Positions 41,526 to 50,243 of a stretch of DNA of 64,000 nucleotides are shown one piece after another. Position 1 is the first letter of the stretch. Each line of letters begins with the position of its first letter. The position numbers and the translations under genes were made by a program. This DNA is from Streptomyces sp. NBC_00287 (lineage in GTDB: Bacteria > Actinomycetota > Actinomycetes > Streptomycetales > Streptomycetaceae): NCBI RefSeq assembly GCF_036173105.1, contig NZ_CP108053.1:1364001-1428000 (forward strand). The letters are read 5' to 3'. The notes beneath the pieces are model-generated. The model searched no databases and had not been told where the DNA came from. It saw only the letters and a list, made by a program, of their open reading frames with translations.

Positions 41526-42599
41526 TCAGGGCGCCTGGAGGTCGACCAGTTCGGCCAGCGCCGCCCGGTGGGCGCCCGCCGTGCCGTACGCGATGGAGTC
41601 CGTCTTGGCCCGCTTCAGATACAGATGGACCGGGTGCTCCCAGGTCATCCCGATACCGCCGTGCAGTTGCAGCGCCTCCTCGGCGGCATGGACGGCAACC
41701 GGCGCCGCGTACGCCTGGGCGACGGCGACCGCGACGGCCGTGTCCTTGCCGGTGGCGAGGGCGTCCGCCGCATTGCGGGCGGCGGCACGCAGGTTGACGA
41801 CCTCCAGCCACAGCTGGGCGAGCCGGTGCTTGAGCGCCTGGAAGCCGCCGACGGGCCGGTTGAACTGCTTGCGCTCCTTCAGGTACCGGACGGTCTCGGT
41901 CAACGTCCAGTCGGCGAGCCCGAGTTGCTCGGAGGCGAGCAGCCCGGCACCGGCGCGCAGGGCCCGGCGCACGGCGGGTTCGGCGTCACCGAGGAGACGG
42001 CCGGAGGCGCCGTTCAGGGTCACGGTCGCGACGGGCCGGGTCAGGTCCAGGGACACCTGCGGGGTGACGGTCACGGCGTCGGCGTCCACGGCGTACAGCC
42101 CACCGTCGTCCGCGGGCACGAGCAGCACATCGGCGACGGCGGCGTCCGCGATGCCGGTCAACTCCCCGTGCAGAGCGCCGTCTTCATGTCGTACGACCTT
42201 GTAGGCGCCGCCTGTCGCGACGTTCAGGGCGACGGCGAGGGCGCCGATGCGCCGGCCGGAGGCGAGGTCGGCCAGGAGGTCGAAGGCGTCGCAGGCCAGC
42301 AGCGCCTCGGTGGCGACGACGGCGCTGGTGAGGTAGGGCACGGGGGCGACGGCGCGCCCCAACTCCTCCAGGACCACGGCTGCTTCACGGTGCGTGGCGC
42401 CCTGGCCGCCGTGTTCCTCGGGCACCAGGAGACCTGCGAGGCCCATGCCGTCGGCGAGCGCCTTCCAGGCCTCGAGGTCGTGCGGGGTGTCGGACTCGGT
42501 GCGCGCGATGACGCCGGGCGCGTCGCAGTGGTCGGCGAGCAGGTCCCGGACGGCGGCGCGGAGGGCCTCTTCCTCCTCCGAGTAGAGAAGATCGGTCAT
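41526..42599 (-). CDS. Acyl-CoA dehydrogenase family protein lacking the catalytic Glu
   Basis: 357 residues with the acyl-CoA dehydrogenase fold: N-terminal helical domain, a weak middle beta-domain, and a C-terminal helical domain with LHGGIGMTWEHP. Where active enzymes have the base in (Y/F/I)EG(G)T, this reads IAYGT, so the usual glutamate is absent. ATG overlaps the stop of the upstream dehydrogenase by 4 bp, implying translational coupling. It is probably the non-catalytic partner in a heteromeric complex, as in actinobacterial steroid/side-chain FadE pairs (inference). Confidence 0.85.
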   Translation of the reverse strand: MTDLLYSEEEEALRAAVRDLLADHCDAPGVIARTESDTPHDLEAWKALADGMGLAGLLVPEEHGGQGATHREAAVVLEELGRAVAPVPYLTSAVVATEALLACDAFDLLADLASGRRIGALAVALNVATGGAYKVVRHEDGALHGELTGIADAAVADVLLVPADDGGLYAVDADAVTVTPQVSLDLTRPVATVTLNGASGRLLGDAEPAVRRALRAGAGLLASEQLGLADWTLTETVRYLKERKQFNRPVGGFQALKHRLAQLWLEVVNLRAAARNAADALATGKDTAVAVAVAQAYAAPVAVHAAEEALQLHGGIGMTWEHPVHLYLKRAKTDSIAYGTAGAHRAALAELVDLQAP

Positions 42600-43768
42600 C
42601 GGGCGAGGTCCTTCCAGGCGACGTCCTTGTCGGTGCGCGGCTCGCTGGGCAGGCCCAGGACGCGCTCGGCGACGATGTTCAGCAGGACCTCGCTGGTCCC
42701 GCCCTCGATGCTGTTGCCCTTGGAGCGGAGGTAGCGGTAGCCGGCGTCACGGCCGGTGAAGTCCACCAGCTCGGGGCGGCGCATGGTCCAGTCCTCGTAC
42801 AACAGGCCCTCCTCGCCGAGGAGTTCGACCTCCAGGCCGCTGATCTCCTGGTTGAGGCGGGCGAAGCCGAGCTTCATACCTGCGCCCTCGGGTCCGGGCT
42901 GGCCGTGGACGAGCTGCTGGCGCAGGCGTTCGCCGGTAAGGCGGGCGACCTCGGCGTCGACCCACAACTTCAGCAGGCGCTGGTGGAGTTCATGGGTGCG
43001 CAGCTCGGGCCGCTCGCGCCAGGTCTTCGAGACCGGGCCGATCATGCCGCCCTCGCGGGGCAGCCGCATACCGCCGATGGCGACGCGCTCATTGTTCAGC
43101 GTGGTCTGCGCGACCCGCCAGCCGTCGCCGACCGCGCCGAGGCGGCGGGAGTCGGGGATGCGGACGTCGGTGAGGAAGACCTCGTTGAACTCGGCTTCGC
43201 CGGTGATCTGGCGCAGCGGCCGTACCTCGACGCCCGGGTCGGTCATGTCGCAGAGGAAGTAGGTGATGCCCGCGTGCTTGGGCACGTCCGGGTCGGTGCG
43301 GGCGATGAGGATGGCCCAGCGGGCGAGATGGGCGCTGGAGGTCCACACCTTCTGCCCGTTGACGACCCAGTCGTCGCCTTCCCGTACGGCCCGGGTGCCG
43401 AGCGCGGCCAGGTCGGATCCGGCGCCGGGCTCGCTGAAGAGCTGGCACCAGACCTCCTCGCCGGTCCACAGCGGCCGGAGGTAGCGCTGCGTCTGCTCCT
43501 CGGTGCCGTACTTGAGGATCGTCGGTGCGGCCATGCCGAGGCCGATGCCGATCCGGCGGGGGTCGTTGTCGGGGGCGCCGGCCGCCTCCAGCTCGGCGTC
43601 CACGACGGCCTGGAGGGAGCGCGGGGCGCCCAGGCCGCCGAGGCCCTCCGGGTAGTGCACCCAGGCGAGTCCCGCGTCGAAGCGGGCCCTGAGGAAGTCC
43701 AGGCGGTCGGTGGTGGCCGGCGGATGTGCGGCCAGGAAGTCCTGGGTCAGACGGCGGACGTCGGTCAT
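42596..43768 (-). CDS. Acyl-CoA dehydrogenase (catalytic subunit of pair)
   Basis: 390 residues. Alpha,beta-dehydrogenation of an acyl-CoA with FAD. Features: WCQLFSEPGAGSDLA and WVVNGQKVWTSSAH (flavin/substrate domain), ITGEAEFNEVFL, and C-terminal NSIEGGTSEV carrying the expected catalytic Glu. ATG 43768 overlaps the stop of the preceding oxidoreductase by 4 bp. Middle gene of a three-gene coupled operon. The acyl substrate is not predictable. Confidence 0.9.
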   Translation of the reverse strand: MTDVRRLTQDFLAAHPPATTDRLDFLRARFDAGLAWVHYPEGLGGLGAPRSLQAVVDAELEAAGAPDNDPRRIGIGLGMAAPTILKYGTEEQTQRYLRPLWTGEEVWCQLFSEPGAGSDLAALGTRAVREGDDWVVNGQKVWTSSAHLARWAILIARTDPDVPKHAGITYFLCDMTDPGVEVRPLRQITGEAEFNEVFLTDVRIPDSRRLGAVGDGWRVAQTTLNNERVAIGGMRLPREGGMIGPVSKTWRERPELRTHELHQRLLKLWVDAEVARLTGERLRQQLVHGQPGPEGAGMKLGFARLNQEISGLEVELLGEEGLLYEDWTMRRPELVDFTGRDAGYRYLRSKGNSIEGGTSEVLLNIVAERVLGLPSEPRTDKDVAWKDLAR

Positions 43769-44730
43769 GCTGCTCCCTCCATCACCACGGCGACCCGGCC
43801 GGTGGTGACACCGTCGCCGACGCGCTGCACGGCGGCCGCGGCCTCGCCGAGGGGCACGCGCTGGCTCACCAGTGGCTTGATCGCACCCCGGGCGGCCAGT
43901 TCGGTGAGCTGCTCGTGGCAGTGCTGGACCAGCTTGGGGTTCTTGGTGTTGTACAGGCCCCAGTGCAGGCCGAGGATCGAGTAGTTCTTCACCAGCGCGT
44001 GGTTGAGCCCCGGGCTGGGGATCGTGCCGCTGGCGAAGCCCACGACCACGATCCGGCCCTCGAAGGCGACGACCTTGGTTGACTGGGTGTACGCCTCGCC
44101 GCCGACGGGGTCGTAGATCACATCGGCGCCCCGGCCGCCGGTGGCCTCCTTCACGGCGGCGATGACGTCCTCGGCGCGTCGGTCGATGACGACATCGCAG
44201 CCCAAGTCCCTTGCCACGGCGGCCTTGTCGGCACCGCCCACGACACCGATGACCGTCGCTCCGGTCGCCTTCCCTAGTTGCACGGCCGCGCTGCCGACCC
44301 CGCCCGCGGCGGCGTGCACGAGCAGCGTCTCCCCGGCTTCGAGCCCGGCCCGGCGGTGCAGACCGAACCAGCCGGTCTGGTAGCCGATGTGCAGGGCGGC
44401 CGCCTCGGCGTCGTCCAGCGAGTCGGGCGCGGGCAGCAGGGCGGCGGCGTCCGCGACGGTGTACTCGGCGAAGCCGCCGTGCGGCAGCGCGGGGTTGGCG
44501 AGGACGCGGCGGCCGTCCTCGGTCTCGCCGCAGATCTCCACGCCCGGGGTGAACGGCAGCGGCGGCCGGACCTGGTAGTGGCCGCGGCACATCAGCACGT
44601 CCGGGAAGTTGATGTTGGCGGCGCGCACCTTCAGCAGGACCTGGCCGGCACCGGGCGTGGGCCGCTCGACGTCCGCCAGCCGCATCACCTCGCTCGGCTC
44701 GCCGTTCTCGTGCACTTGCCATGCCTGCAT
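43765..44730 (-). CDS. NADPH:quinone oxidoreductase / zinc-independent MDR dehydrogenase
   Basis: 321 residues, medium-chain dehydrogenase/reductase fold: N-terminal GroES-like domain with NINFPDVLM and TPGVEICGE, nucleotide loop VHAAAGGVGSAAVQL, and DVIYDPVGGEAY. No structural-zinc cysteine cluster is seen, as in quinone oxidoreductase or enoyl reductase members. GGAGG-like site before ATG 44730. First gene of the operon, so it likely supplies or recycles reductant in the same catabolic step series. Confidence 0.88.
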   Translation of the reverse strand: MQAWQVHENGEPSEVMRLADVERPTPGAGQVLLKVRAANINFPDVLMCRGHYQVRPPLPFTPGVEICGETEDGRRVLANPALPHGGFAEYTVADAAALLPAPDSLDDAEAAALHIGYQTGWFGLHRRAGLEAGETLLVHAAAGGVGSAAVQLGKATGATVIGVVGGADKAAVARDLGCDVVIDRRAEDVIAAVKEATGGRGADVIYDPVGGEAYTQSTKVVAFEGRIVVVGFASGTIPSPGLNHALVKNYSILGLHWGLYNTKNPKLVQHCHEQLTELAARGAIKPLVSQRVPLGEAAAAVQRVGDGVTTGRVAVVMEGAA

Positions 44731-44817
44731 GCGGAGCCTCCACGGGACTGCGTCGTCTGACCGGGGTCGGTTCGCATACTAAGCGGTCGCTTGCCGATCA
44801 GGGAACAGTCGCGTGGG

Positions 44818-45390
44818 TCACGCCTGCCGGGGCTTCGCGCGTACGTGCATCCGCTCCCCCTGCGGCCCGAACAGACTCAGGAACTCCGCGGGCCCCTCCC
44901 CCGTCGAGCCGAACCAGTGCGGCACCCGGGTGTCGAACTCGGCCGCCTCCCCGGCGGCCATCACCACATCGTGCTCGCCCAGCACGACCCGCAGCCGCCC
45001 GGACAACACGTACAACCACTCATAGCCCTCATGGGTGCGCGGTTCGGGCTGCTCCTCGCGCTGCGGCACCAGCACCTTGAAGGCCTGGAGACCGCCGGGC
45101 TGCCGGGTGAGCGGCCAGTAGGTACGCCCGTGTTGTACGAGCGGCTTGCTCCGTACCCGCGGGTCCCCCACCGGCGGTGTCCCGACCAGTTCGTCCAACG
45201 GCACCTGATGGGCCTGCGCGATCGGCAGCAGCAGCTCCAGGCTGGGCTTGCGCAGCCCGGACTCCAGCCGGGAGAGCGTGCTCACCGAGATCCCGGTGGC
45301 CTCGGACAGCGCTGCAAGGGTCACCTCCCGCTCCTTGCGCATCTGCTTCAGCCGCGGGCCCACGCCTGCCAGGACTTCTTCGGTACTCAT
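44818..45390 (-). CDS. XRE-family regulator with C-terminal cupin sensor
   Basis: 190 residues. Helix-turn-helix at about residues 13-67, with VTLAALSEATGISVSTLSRL; C-terminal cupin barrel (about 110-185) with EGYEWLYVLSGRLRVVLG and DTRVPHWFGS. Such proteins bind DNA in response to a small molecule held in the cupin. It is divergent from a thioredoxin-reductase-like gene 64 bp away and likely controls it and itself. The start ATG 45390 fits the usual N-terminal length; the longer reading frame lacks support. Confidence 0.88.
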   Translation of the reverse strand: MSTEEVLAGVGPRLKQMRKEREVTLAALSEATGISVSTLSRLESGLRKPSLELLLPIAQAHQVPLDELVGTPPVGDPRVRSKPLVQHGRTYWPLTRQPGGLQAFKVLVPQREEQPEPRTHEGYEWLYVLSGRLRVVLGEHDVVMAAGEAAEFDTRVPHWFGSTGEGPAEFLSLFGPQGERMHVRAKPRQA

Positions 45391-45397
45391 ACTCGTA

Positions 45398-45412
45398 TTG
45401 CAGTTTCGGCAA
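45398..45412. promoter_or_regulatory. Short inverted repeat in XRE/flavoprotein divergent promoter
   Basis: TTGC (45398-45401) and GCAA (45409-45412) are inverted around 7 bases in the AT-richer 64-bp intergenic region, a plausible operator for the adjacent XRE regulator. Confidence 0.3.
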
Positions 45413-45454
45413 AGTTGTTTGTCAATCCCGCGGCTGCGGAGCAACCGTGTCGGT

Positions 45455-46378
45455 ATGACCGAGACATACGAAGTGATCGTGATCGGCGGCGGCGCGGCGG
45501 GCCTGTCCGCGGCTCTGGTTCTGGGCCGTGCCCGGCGTCGCACCCTGGTCGTCGACGCGGGTGAGCCGCGCAATGCGCCCTCCGCCCATATGCAGGGCTA
45601 TCTGTCGCGGGACGGCATGTCGCCCGCCGAGTTCCTGGCGATCGGGCGCGAGGAGATCGCCCGGTACGGCGTGGAGCTGGTCCGGGACCGGGCGGTGGAT
45701 GTCACCGAGGGCTTCACGGTGACTCTGGAGAGCGGCCGCACCGTGCAGGCCCGCCGCCTGGTCGTCGCCACCGGCCTCAAGGACGAGCTGCCGCAGGTGC
45801 CGGGGCTCGCCGAGCGTTTCGGACGGGATGCGCTGCACTGCCCGTACTGCCATGGCTGGGAGGTCCGCGACCAGGCCTTCGGGGTGCTCGCGACGAGCCC
45901 GCTGAGTGTCCACCAGGCGCTCATGGTCTCCCAGTGGTCCAAGGACGTGACGCTCTTCCTGCACGAGGTCGACGAGAGCGAGCTGTCGGACGACGACGTG
46001 CGCCGGCTGGCCGCGGCGGGGGTGAAGGTGGTCCCCGGCGCGGTCGCCGAGGTGCTGGTGGAGGACGACCGGCTCACGGGCGTACGCCTGGCGGACGGCT
46101 CTTCGCACGCGCGTGAGGTGCTGTTCGTGGCGCCCTGGGCCGTTCCGCAGACGGACCTGCTTGAGCGGCTGGGTGCTGACCTGAACGAGACGCCGTTCGG
46201 TGCGTATCCGGTGGTCGATCCGACTGGTCTGACGAGCGTGCCCGGCGTGTGGGCGGCGGGCAATGCGATGGGGTTCGGGGAGCAGGTCGTGAATGCGGCG
46301 GCCGGTGGATACCGGGCCGGGGCCACGATCAATGGGGAGCTGCTCATGTCCGACCTTGATGCGGCCGTCCGGGTGTAG
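45455..46378 (+). CDS. Thioredoxin reductase-like FAD/NAD(P) flavoprotein
   Basis: 307 residues. FAD-binding GGGAAGLSAA at the N-terminus; VVATGLKDELP; redox pair in HCPYCHGWE near residue 130; a degenerate NADPH loop (LATSPLSVHQAL) in place of GxGxxA; and C-terminal VWAAGNA and AAAGGYRAG. The CPYC pair supports a thiol-disulfide role, but the weak NADPH motif and the XRE-cupin neighbour suggest a specialised reductase rather than housekeeping TrxB. ATG 45455 is chosen; upstream sequence belongs to the divergent promoter. Confidence 0.85.
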   Translation: MTETYEVIVIGGGAAGLSAALVLGRARRRTLVVDAGEPRNAPSAHMQGYLSRDGMSPAEFLAIGREEIARYGVELVRDRAVDVTEGFTVTLESGRTVQARRLVVATGLKDELPQVPGLAERFGRDALHCPYCHGWEVRDQAFGVLATSPLSVHQALMVSQWSKDVTLFLHEVDESELSDDDVRRLAAAGVKVVPGAVAEVLVEDDRLTGVRLADGSSHAREVLFVAPWAVPQTDLLERLGADLNETPFGAYPVVDPTGLTSVPGVWAAGNAMGFGEQVVNAAAGGYRAGATINGELLMSDLDAAVRV

Positions 46379-46408
46379 ACCCGCCGCCCCGGGTGCACCA
46401 TGGGCTGC

Positions 46409-47947
46409 ATGCTGTTGACCCGGCTGGCCCGTGTGTCCCAGGAGGTGGCCGCGACCTCGGCGCGGTCCCGGAAGGTCGCTCTGCTGGCGGAGCTGTTCCG
46501 GGACGCCGAGGCCGCGGATGTGCCGATCGTCATCCCGTATCTGGCCGGACGGTTGCCGCAGGGGCGGCTCGGCGTCGGCTGGAAGGTGCTGAGCCGGCCG
46601 GTCGCGCCGGCCGCCGAACCGACCCTGACAGTGGCCGGGGTCGATGCCCTGCTCACCGAGCTCGGCAAGGTGTCGGGGGCCGGATCGCAGGCCGAACGGG
46701 CCCGGCTGGTGGCCGAGTTGATGGGCGTCGCCACGGCGGACGAGCAGCGGTTTCTGTTCGGGCTGATCACCGGTGAGGTAAGGCAGGGCGCCCTGGACGC
46801 GGTGGCCGTGGAGGGGCTCGCGGAGGCTACCCGCGCGCCCGCCGTCGACGTACGGCGGGCGGTGATGCTGGCCGGGTCGCTCCAGACCGTGGCCGAGGCC
46901 CTGCTCGCCGACGGCCCCGGCGCCCTCGACCGGTTCCGGCTCACCGTCGGCCGCCCGGTCCTGCCGATGCTGGCGCACAGCGCGTCCTCGGTGTCCGAGG
47001 CGGTCGAGAAGCTCGGCGCCTGCGTGGTGGAGGAGAAGCTGGACGGCATCCGCGTCCAGCTCCACCGGGACGGCGAGGTCGTACGGGTCTACACCCGCAC
47101 CCTCGACGACATCACCGACCGACTGCCCGAACTGACCTCCGCGGCACTGGAGTTGAGGGGCGAGCGGTTCATTCTGGACGGCGAGGTCATCGCCTTCGAC
47201 GAGGCGGGGCGGCCCCGCTCCTTCCAGGAGACGGCGGGCCGCGTCGGCTCACGGGTGGACGTGGTGACGGCGGCGCGCGCGGTCCCCGTCTCCCCCGTCT
47301 TCTTCGACGCGCTCTCGGTCGACGACCGCGATCTGCTCGACCTCCCCTTCGCCGACCGCCACGGGGAACTGTCCCGGCTCGTCCCGGAACCGATGCGGGT
47401 CCGGCGCACCCTGGTCGCCGGGCCGGAGGACGTCCGGCAGGCCGAGGACTTCCTGGCCGAGACCCTGGAGCGCGGCCATGAGGGCGTGGTGGTGAAGGCC
47501 CTCGACGCCGCCTACAGCGCGGGCCGCCGTGGCGCCTCCTGGCTGAAGGTCAAGCCGGTGCACACCCTCGACCTGGTCGTCCTGGCCGCCGAATGGGGCC
47601 ACGGACGACGCACCGGCAAGCTCTCCAACCTCCACCTCGGTGCCCGCACCGCCGACGGCTCCTTCGCCATGCTCGGCAAGACCTTCAAGGGCATGACCGA
47701 CGCGATGCTGACCTGGCAGACGCAGCGTCTGAAGGAGCTGGCGGTCGAGGAGAGCGGCTACGTCGTCACCGTACGTCCCGAACTCGTCGTCGAGATCGCC
47801 TACGACGGCCTGCAGAAGTCCACCCGCTACCCGGCCGACGTCACCCTGCGCTTCGCTCGCGTGGTCCGCTACCGGGAGGACAAGCGCCCCGAGGAGGCGG
47901 ACACCGTGGAGACCCTGCTGGCGGCCCATCCCGAGGTGAAGCCGTGA
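46409..47947 (+). CDS. ATP-dependent DNA ligase
   Basis: About 512 residues. N-terminal DNA-binding helical domain (about 1-200), adenylation domain with nucleophile Lys in EEKLDGIRVQ, then FILDGEVIAF, EGVVVKALDA, WLKVKP and a C-terminal OB-fold domain with GKTFKGMTDAM. This order matches monofunctional bacterial/archaeal-type ATP ligases, used in repair beside the NAD-dependent LigA. ATG 46409 gives the usual MLL start; ATG 46400 is possible. The next gene starts inside its stop codon (GTGA). Confidence 0.93.
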   Translation: MLLTRLARVSQEVAATSARSRKVALLAELFRDAEAADVPIVIPYLAGRLPQGRLGVGWKVLSRPVAPAAEPTLTVAGVDALLTELGKVSGAGSQAERARLVAELMGVATADEQRFLFGLITGEVRQGALDAVAVEGLAEATRAPAVDVRRAVMLAGSLQTVAEALLADGPGALDRFRLTVGRPVLPMLAHSASSVSEAVEKLGACVVEEKLDGIRVQLHRDGEVVRVYTRTLDDITDRLPELTSAALELRGERFILDGEVIAFDEAGRPRSFQETAGRVGSRVDVVTAARAVPVSPVFFDALSVDDRDLLDLPFADRHGELSRLVPEPMRVRRTLVAGPEDVRQAEDFLAETLERGHEGVVVKALDAAYSAGRRGASWLKVKPVHTLDLVVLAAEWGHGRRTGKLSNLHLGARTADGSFAMLGKTFKGMTDAMLTWQTQRLKELAVEESGYVVTVRPELVVEIAYDGLQKSTRYPADVTLRFARVVRYREDKRPEEADTVETLLAAHPEVKP

Positions 47948-48405
47948 AGTACAGCGCGGGCCTGCTGCTGTTCCGCCGGACCGGCCAGGGCGTCGAGGTG
48001 CTCCTCGGCCACATGGGCGGCCCGTTCTTCGCGCGCCGCGACGCGGGGGCGTGGGGCGTACCGAAGGGCGAGTACGAACCGGAGTCGGAGACCGCCTGGG
48101 AGGCGGCCCGGCGCGAGTTCCAGGAGGAGCTCGGACTGCCGCCGCCCGACGGCGACGCCGTACCGCTCGGCGAGGCCCGCCAGTCGAACGGCAAGCTGGT
48201 CACCGTGTGGGCGATCGAGGCCGATCTTGATCCGGCGACCGTCACCCCCGGCACCTTCCTGATGGAGTGGCCGCCGAAGTCCGGGCTGACCGAGGAGTTC
48301 CCGGAGCTCGACCGGGTGGCATGGTTCCCCCTGGACCGCGCGCGGGAGGTGATCGTCAAGGCGCAGGGCGCGTTTCTGGACCGGCTGGCGGAGCACTCGG
48401 GCTGA
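47944..48405 (+). CDS. NUDIX hydrolase coupled to DNA ligase
   Basis: 153 residues. NUDIX motif from GVPKGEYEPESE through AARREFQEELG, preceded by a strand-rich KYSAGLLLFRR start. GTG overlaps the ligase stop by 4 bp, so the two are translated together. Homologous small NUDIX proteins often accompany repair genes; a nucleotide-sanitising or cofactor-cleaving role is inferred. Confidence 0.88.
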   Translation: MKYSAGLLLFRRTGQGVEVLLGHMGGPFFARRDAGAWGVPKGEYEPESETAWEAARREFQEELGLPPPDGDAVPLGEARQSNGKLVTVWAIEADLDPATVTPGTFLMEWPPKSGLTEEFPELDRVAWFPLDRAREVIVKAQGAFLDRLAEHSG

Positions 48406-48474
48406 ACCGCCGCGTTGCGGCCACCGGCGACGCGCGGGAAGGTCGAAGCACATCAGCTCCCCGGGAGGTCAGTC

Positions 48475-49869
48475 ATGCCCATCGCAACGGTGAACCCGGC
48501 GAACGGCGAGACACTCAAGACGTACGAGGCCATGGGCGCCGAGGAGACCGAGCGCCGCCTCCAGCTCGCCGAGGCCACGTTCCGCACGTACCGGACGACG
48601 GCGTTCGACGAGCGGGCACGCCTGCTGAACCGGGCCGCGGACCTCCTGGACGAGGACCAGCGGGACATCGCCCGGGTGATGACCACCGAGATGGGCAAGC
48701 CGATCAAGCAGGCCCGCGCCGAGGCCGCCAAGTGCGCCAAGGCGATGCGCTGGTACGCCGGACACGCCGAGGCACTCCTCGCCGACGAGGAACCCGACGA
48801 CTCCGACGTTCAGGACTCCGGCGCCTCCCGGGTCCGCGTCCGCTACCGGCCGCTCGGCCCGGTGCTCGCGGTGATGCCGTGGAACTTCCCGCTGTGGCAG
48901 GTGGTGCGCTTCGCCGCGCCCGCGCTGATGGCGGGCAACGTCGGCCTGCTCAAGCACGCCTCCAACGTGCCGCAGACCGCGCTGTATCTGGAGGACCTGT
49001 TCCACCGGGCGGGCTTCCCGGAGGGCACGTTCCAGACGCTGCTGATCGGCGCCGGCGCGGTCGAGGAGATCCTGCGCGACGAGCGCGTCAAGGCGGCCAC
49101 GCTCACCGGCAGCGAGCCCGCGGGCCGGGCGGTCGCCTCGGTCTGCGGGGACATGGTGAAGAAGACGGTGCTGGAGCTGGGCGGCAGCGACCCGTACGTC
49201 GTCATGCCCTCGGCCGACCTCGACCGGGCCGCCGCGGTCGCGGTCACCGCCCGGGTGCAGAACAACGGGCAGTCGTGCATCGCCGCCAAGCGGTTCATCG
49301 TGCACACCGAGGTCTACGACGCCTTCGCCGAACGGTTCGTGGCCGGTATGAAGGCGTTGAAGGTCGGCGATCCGATGGACGAGGAGACCGAGGTCGGGCC
49401 GCTCTCGACCGAGCAGGGGCGGTCCGATGTGGAGGAGCTGGTCGACGACGCCACGCGCAGTGGCGCCACGGCGCTGTGCGGCGGCCACCGGCTGCGCCGG
49501 CCCGAGCTGCCCGGCTGGTACTACCCGCCGACCGTGCTCGCCGACATCACCCGCGAGATGCGCATCCACCGCGAGGAGGCGTTCGGTCCTGTCGCCACGC
49601 TGTACCGCGCGGGCGACCTCGACGAGGCCGTGCTCATCGCCAACGACTCACCGTTCGGGCTGAGTTCGAATGTGTGGACGCGCGACGAGGCCGAGGTCGA
49701 CCGGTTCGTACGGGACCTGGAGGCCGGCAGCGTGTACGTGAACGGGATGACCGCCTCCCATCCGGCGTTCCCGTTCGGCGGGGCCAAGCGGTCCGGGTAC
49801 GGGCGTGAGCTGTCCGGGCACGGAATCCGCGAGTTCTGCAACATCACGACGGTTTGGCACGGGGCGTGA
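48475..49869 (+). CDS. Succinate-semialdehyde-type aldehyde dehydrogenase (NAD(P)+)
   Basis: 464 residues, aldehyde dehydrogenase superfamily. Motifs: NPANGETLKTYE at the start, MPWNFPLWQ, TGSEPAGRAV cofactor loop, catalytic-base ELGGSDPYVV, and nucleophile Cys in NNGQSCIAAKRFI, then EEAFGPV. The pattern fits the GabD-like NADP succinic-semialdehyde group, which oxidises the semialdehyde to succinate. GGGAGG (48463-48468) precedes the ATG by six bases. It is a single gene, 69 bp after the NUDIX gene. Confidence 0.9.
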   Translation: MPIATVNPANGETLKTYEAMGAEETERRLQLAEATFRTYRTTAFDERARLLNRAADLLDEDQRDIARVMTTEMGKPIKQARAEAAKCAKAMRWYAGHAEALLADEEPDDSDVQDSGASRVRVRYRPLGPVLAVMPWNFPLWQVVRFAAPALMAGNVGLLKHASNVPQTALYLEDLFHRAGFPEGTFQTLLIGAGAVEEILRDERVKAATLTGSEPAGRAVASVCGDMVKKTVLELGGSDPYVVMPSADLDRAAAVAVTARVQNNGQSCIAAKRFIVHTEVYDAFAERFVAGMKALKVGDPMDEETEVGPLSTEQGRSDVEELVDDATRSGATALCGGHRLRRPELPGWYYPPTVLADITREMRIHREEAFGPVATLYRAGDLDEAVLIANDSPFGLSSNVWTRDEAEVDRFVRDLEAGSVYVNGMTASHPAFPFGGAKRSGYGRELSGHGIREFCNITTVWHGA

Positions 49870-49894
49870 CCGCTGCGCGGCTACCATCCCGTTT

Positions 49895-50131
49895 GTGAAC
49901 CGCGAAGTGACTCTGCCTCTGATCGTCGACGACCGCGGGACCTTGCAGGTGGCTGCCGCCGATGTGAGCAAGTTGTTGCGAACCGTGGGTGGGCGGTGGC
50001 TGCATCTTGTCGAGGCCGGGGAGGACGGGCTCGACGAGGACACCGTGGCCGCGCTGACGATCGAGCTGGCCAAGCTGGCCGATCGTATCGATGTGGCGTG
50101 CATTGCGCACAGCAGTGGCAGTACGCCGTAG
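49895..50131 (+). CDS. Small conserved actinobacterial protein (DUF6213-like)
   Basis: 78 residues, acidic. Begins NREVTLPLIVDDRGTLQVAA and contains LLRTVGGRWLHL and DRIDVACIAHSS. Small proteins of this type are widespread in Streptomyces; no function is known. GTG start 25 bp after the aldehyde dehydrogenase stop, so possibly cotranscribed. Confidence 0.65.
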   Translation: MNREVTLPLIVDDRGTLQVAAADVSKLLRTVGGRWLHLVEAGEDGLDEDTVAALTIELAKLADRIDVACIAHSSGSTP

Positions 50132-50243
50132 GGCTTGAGGTACGTGCAGGCGTCGCGCGTTCGGAGTATCCCCGCGCGAAGTCGTCGCTCTCTCGGGTGA
50201 TCGTGGACTGGACCACCCTCTGAGGCGAAAGCAGGCACGGTTC

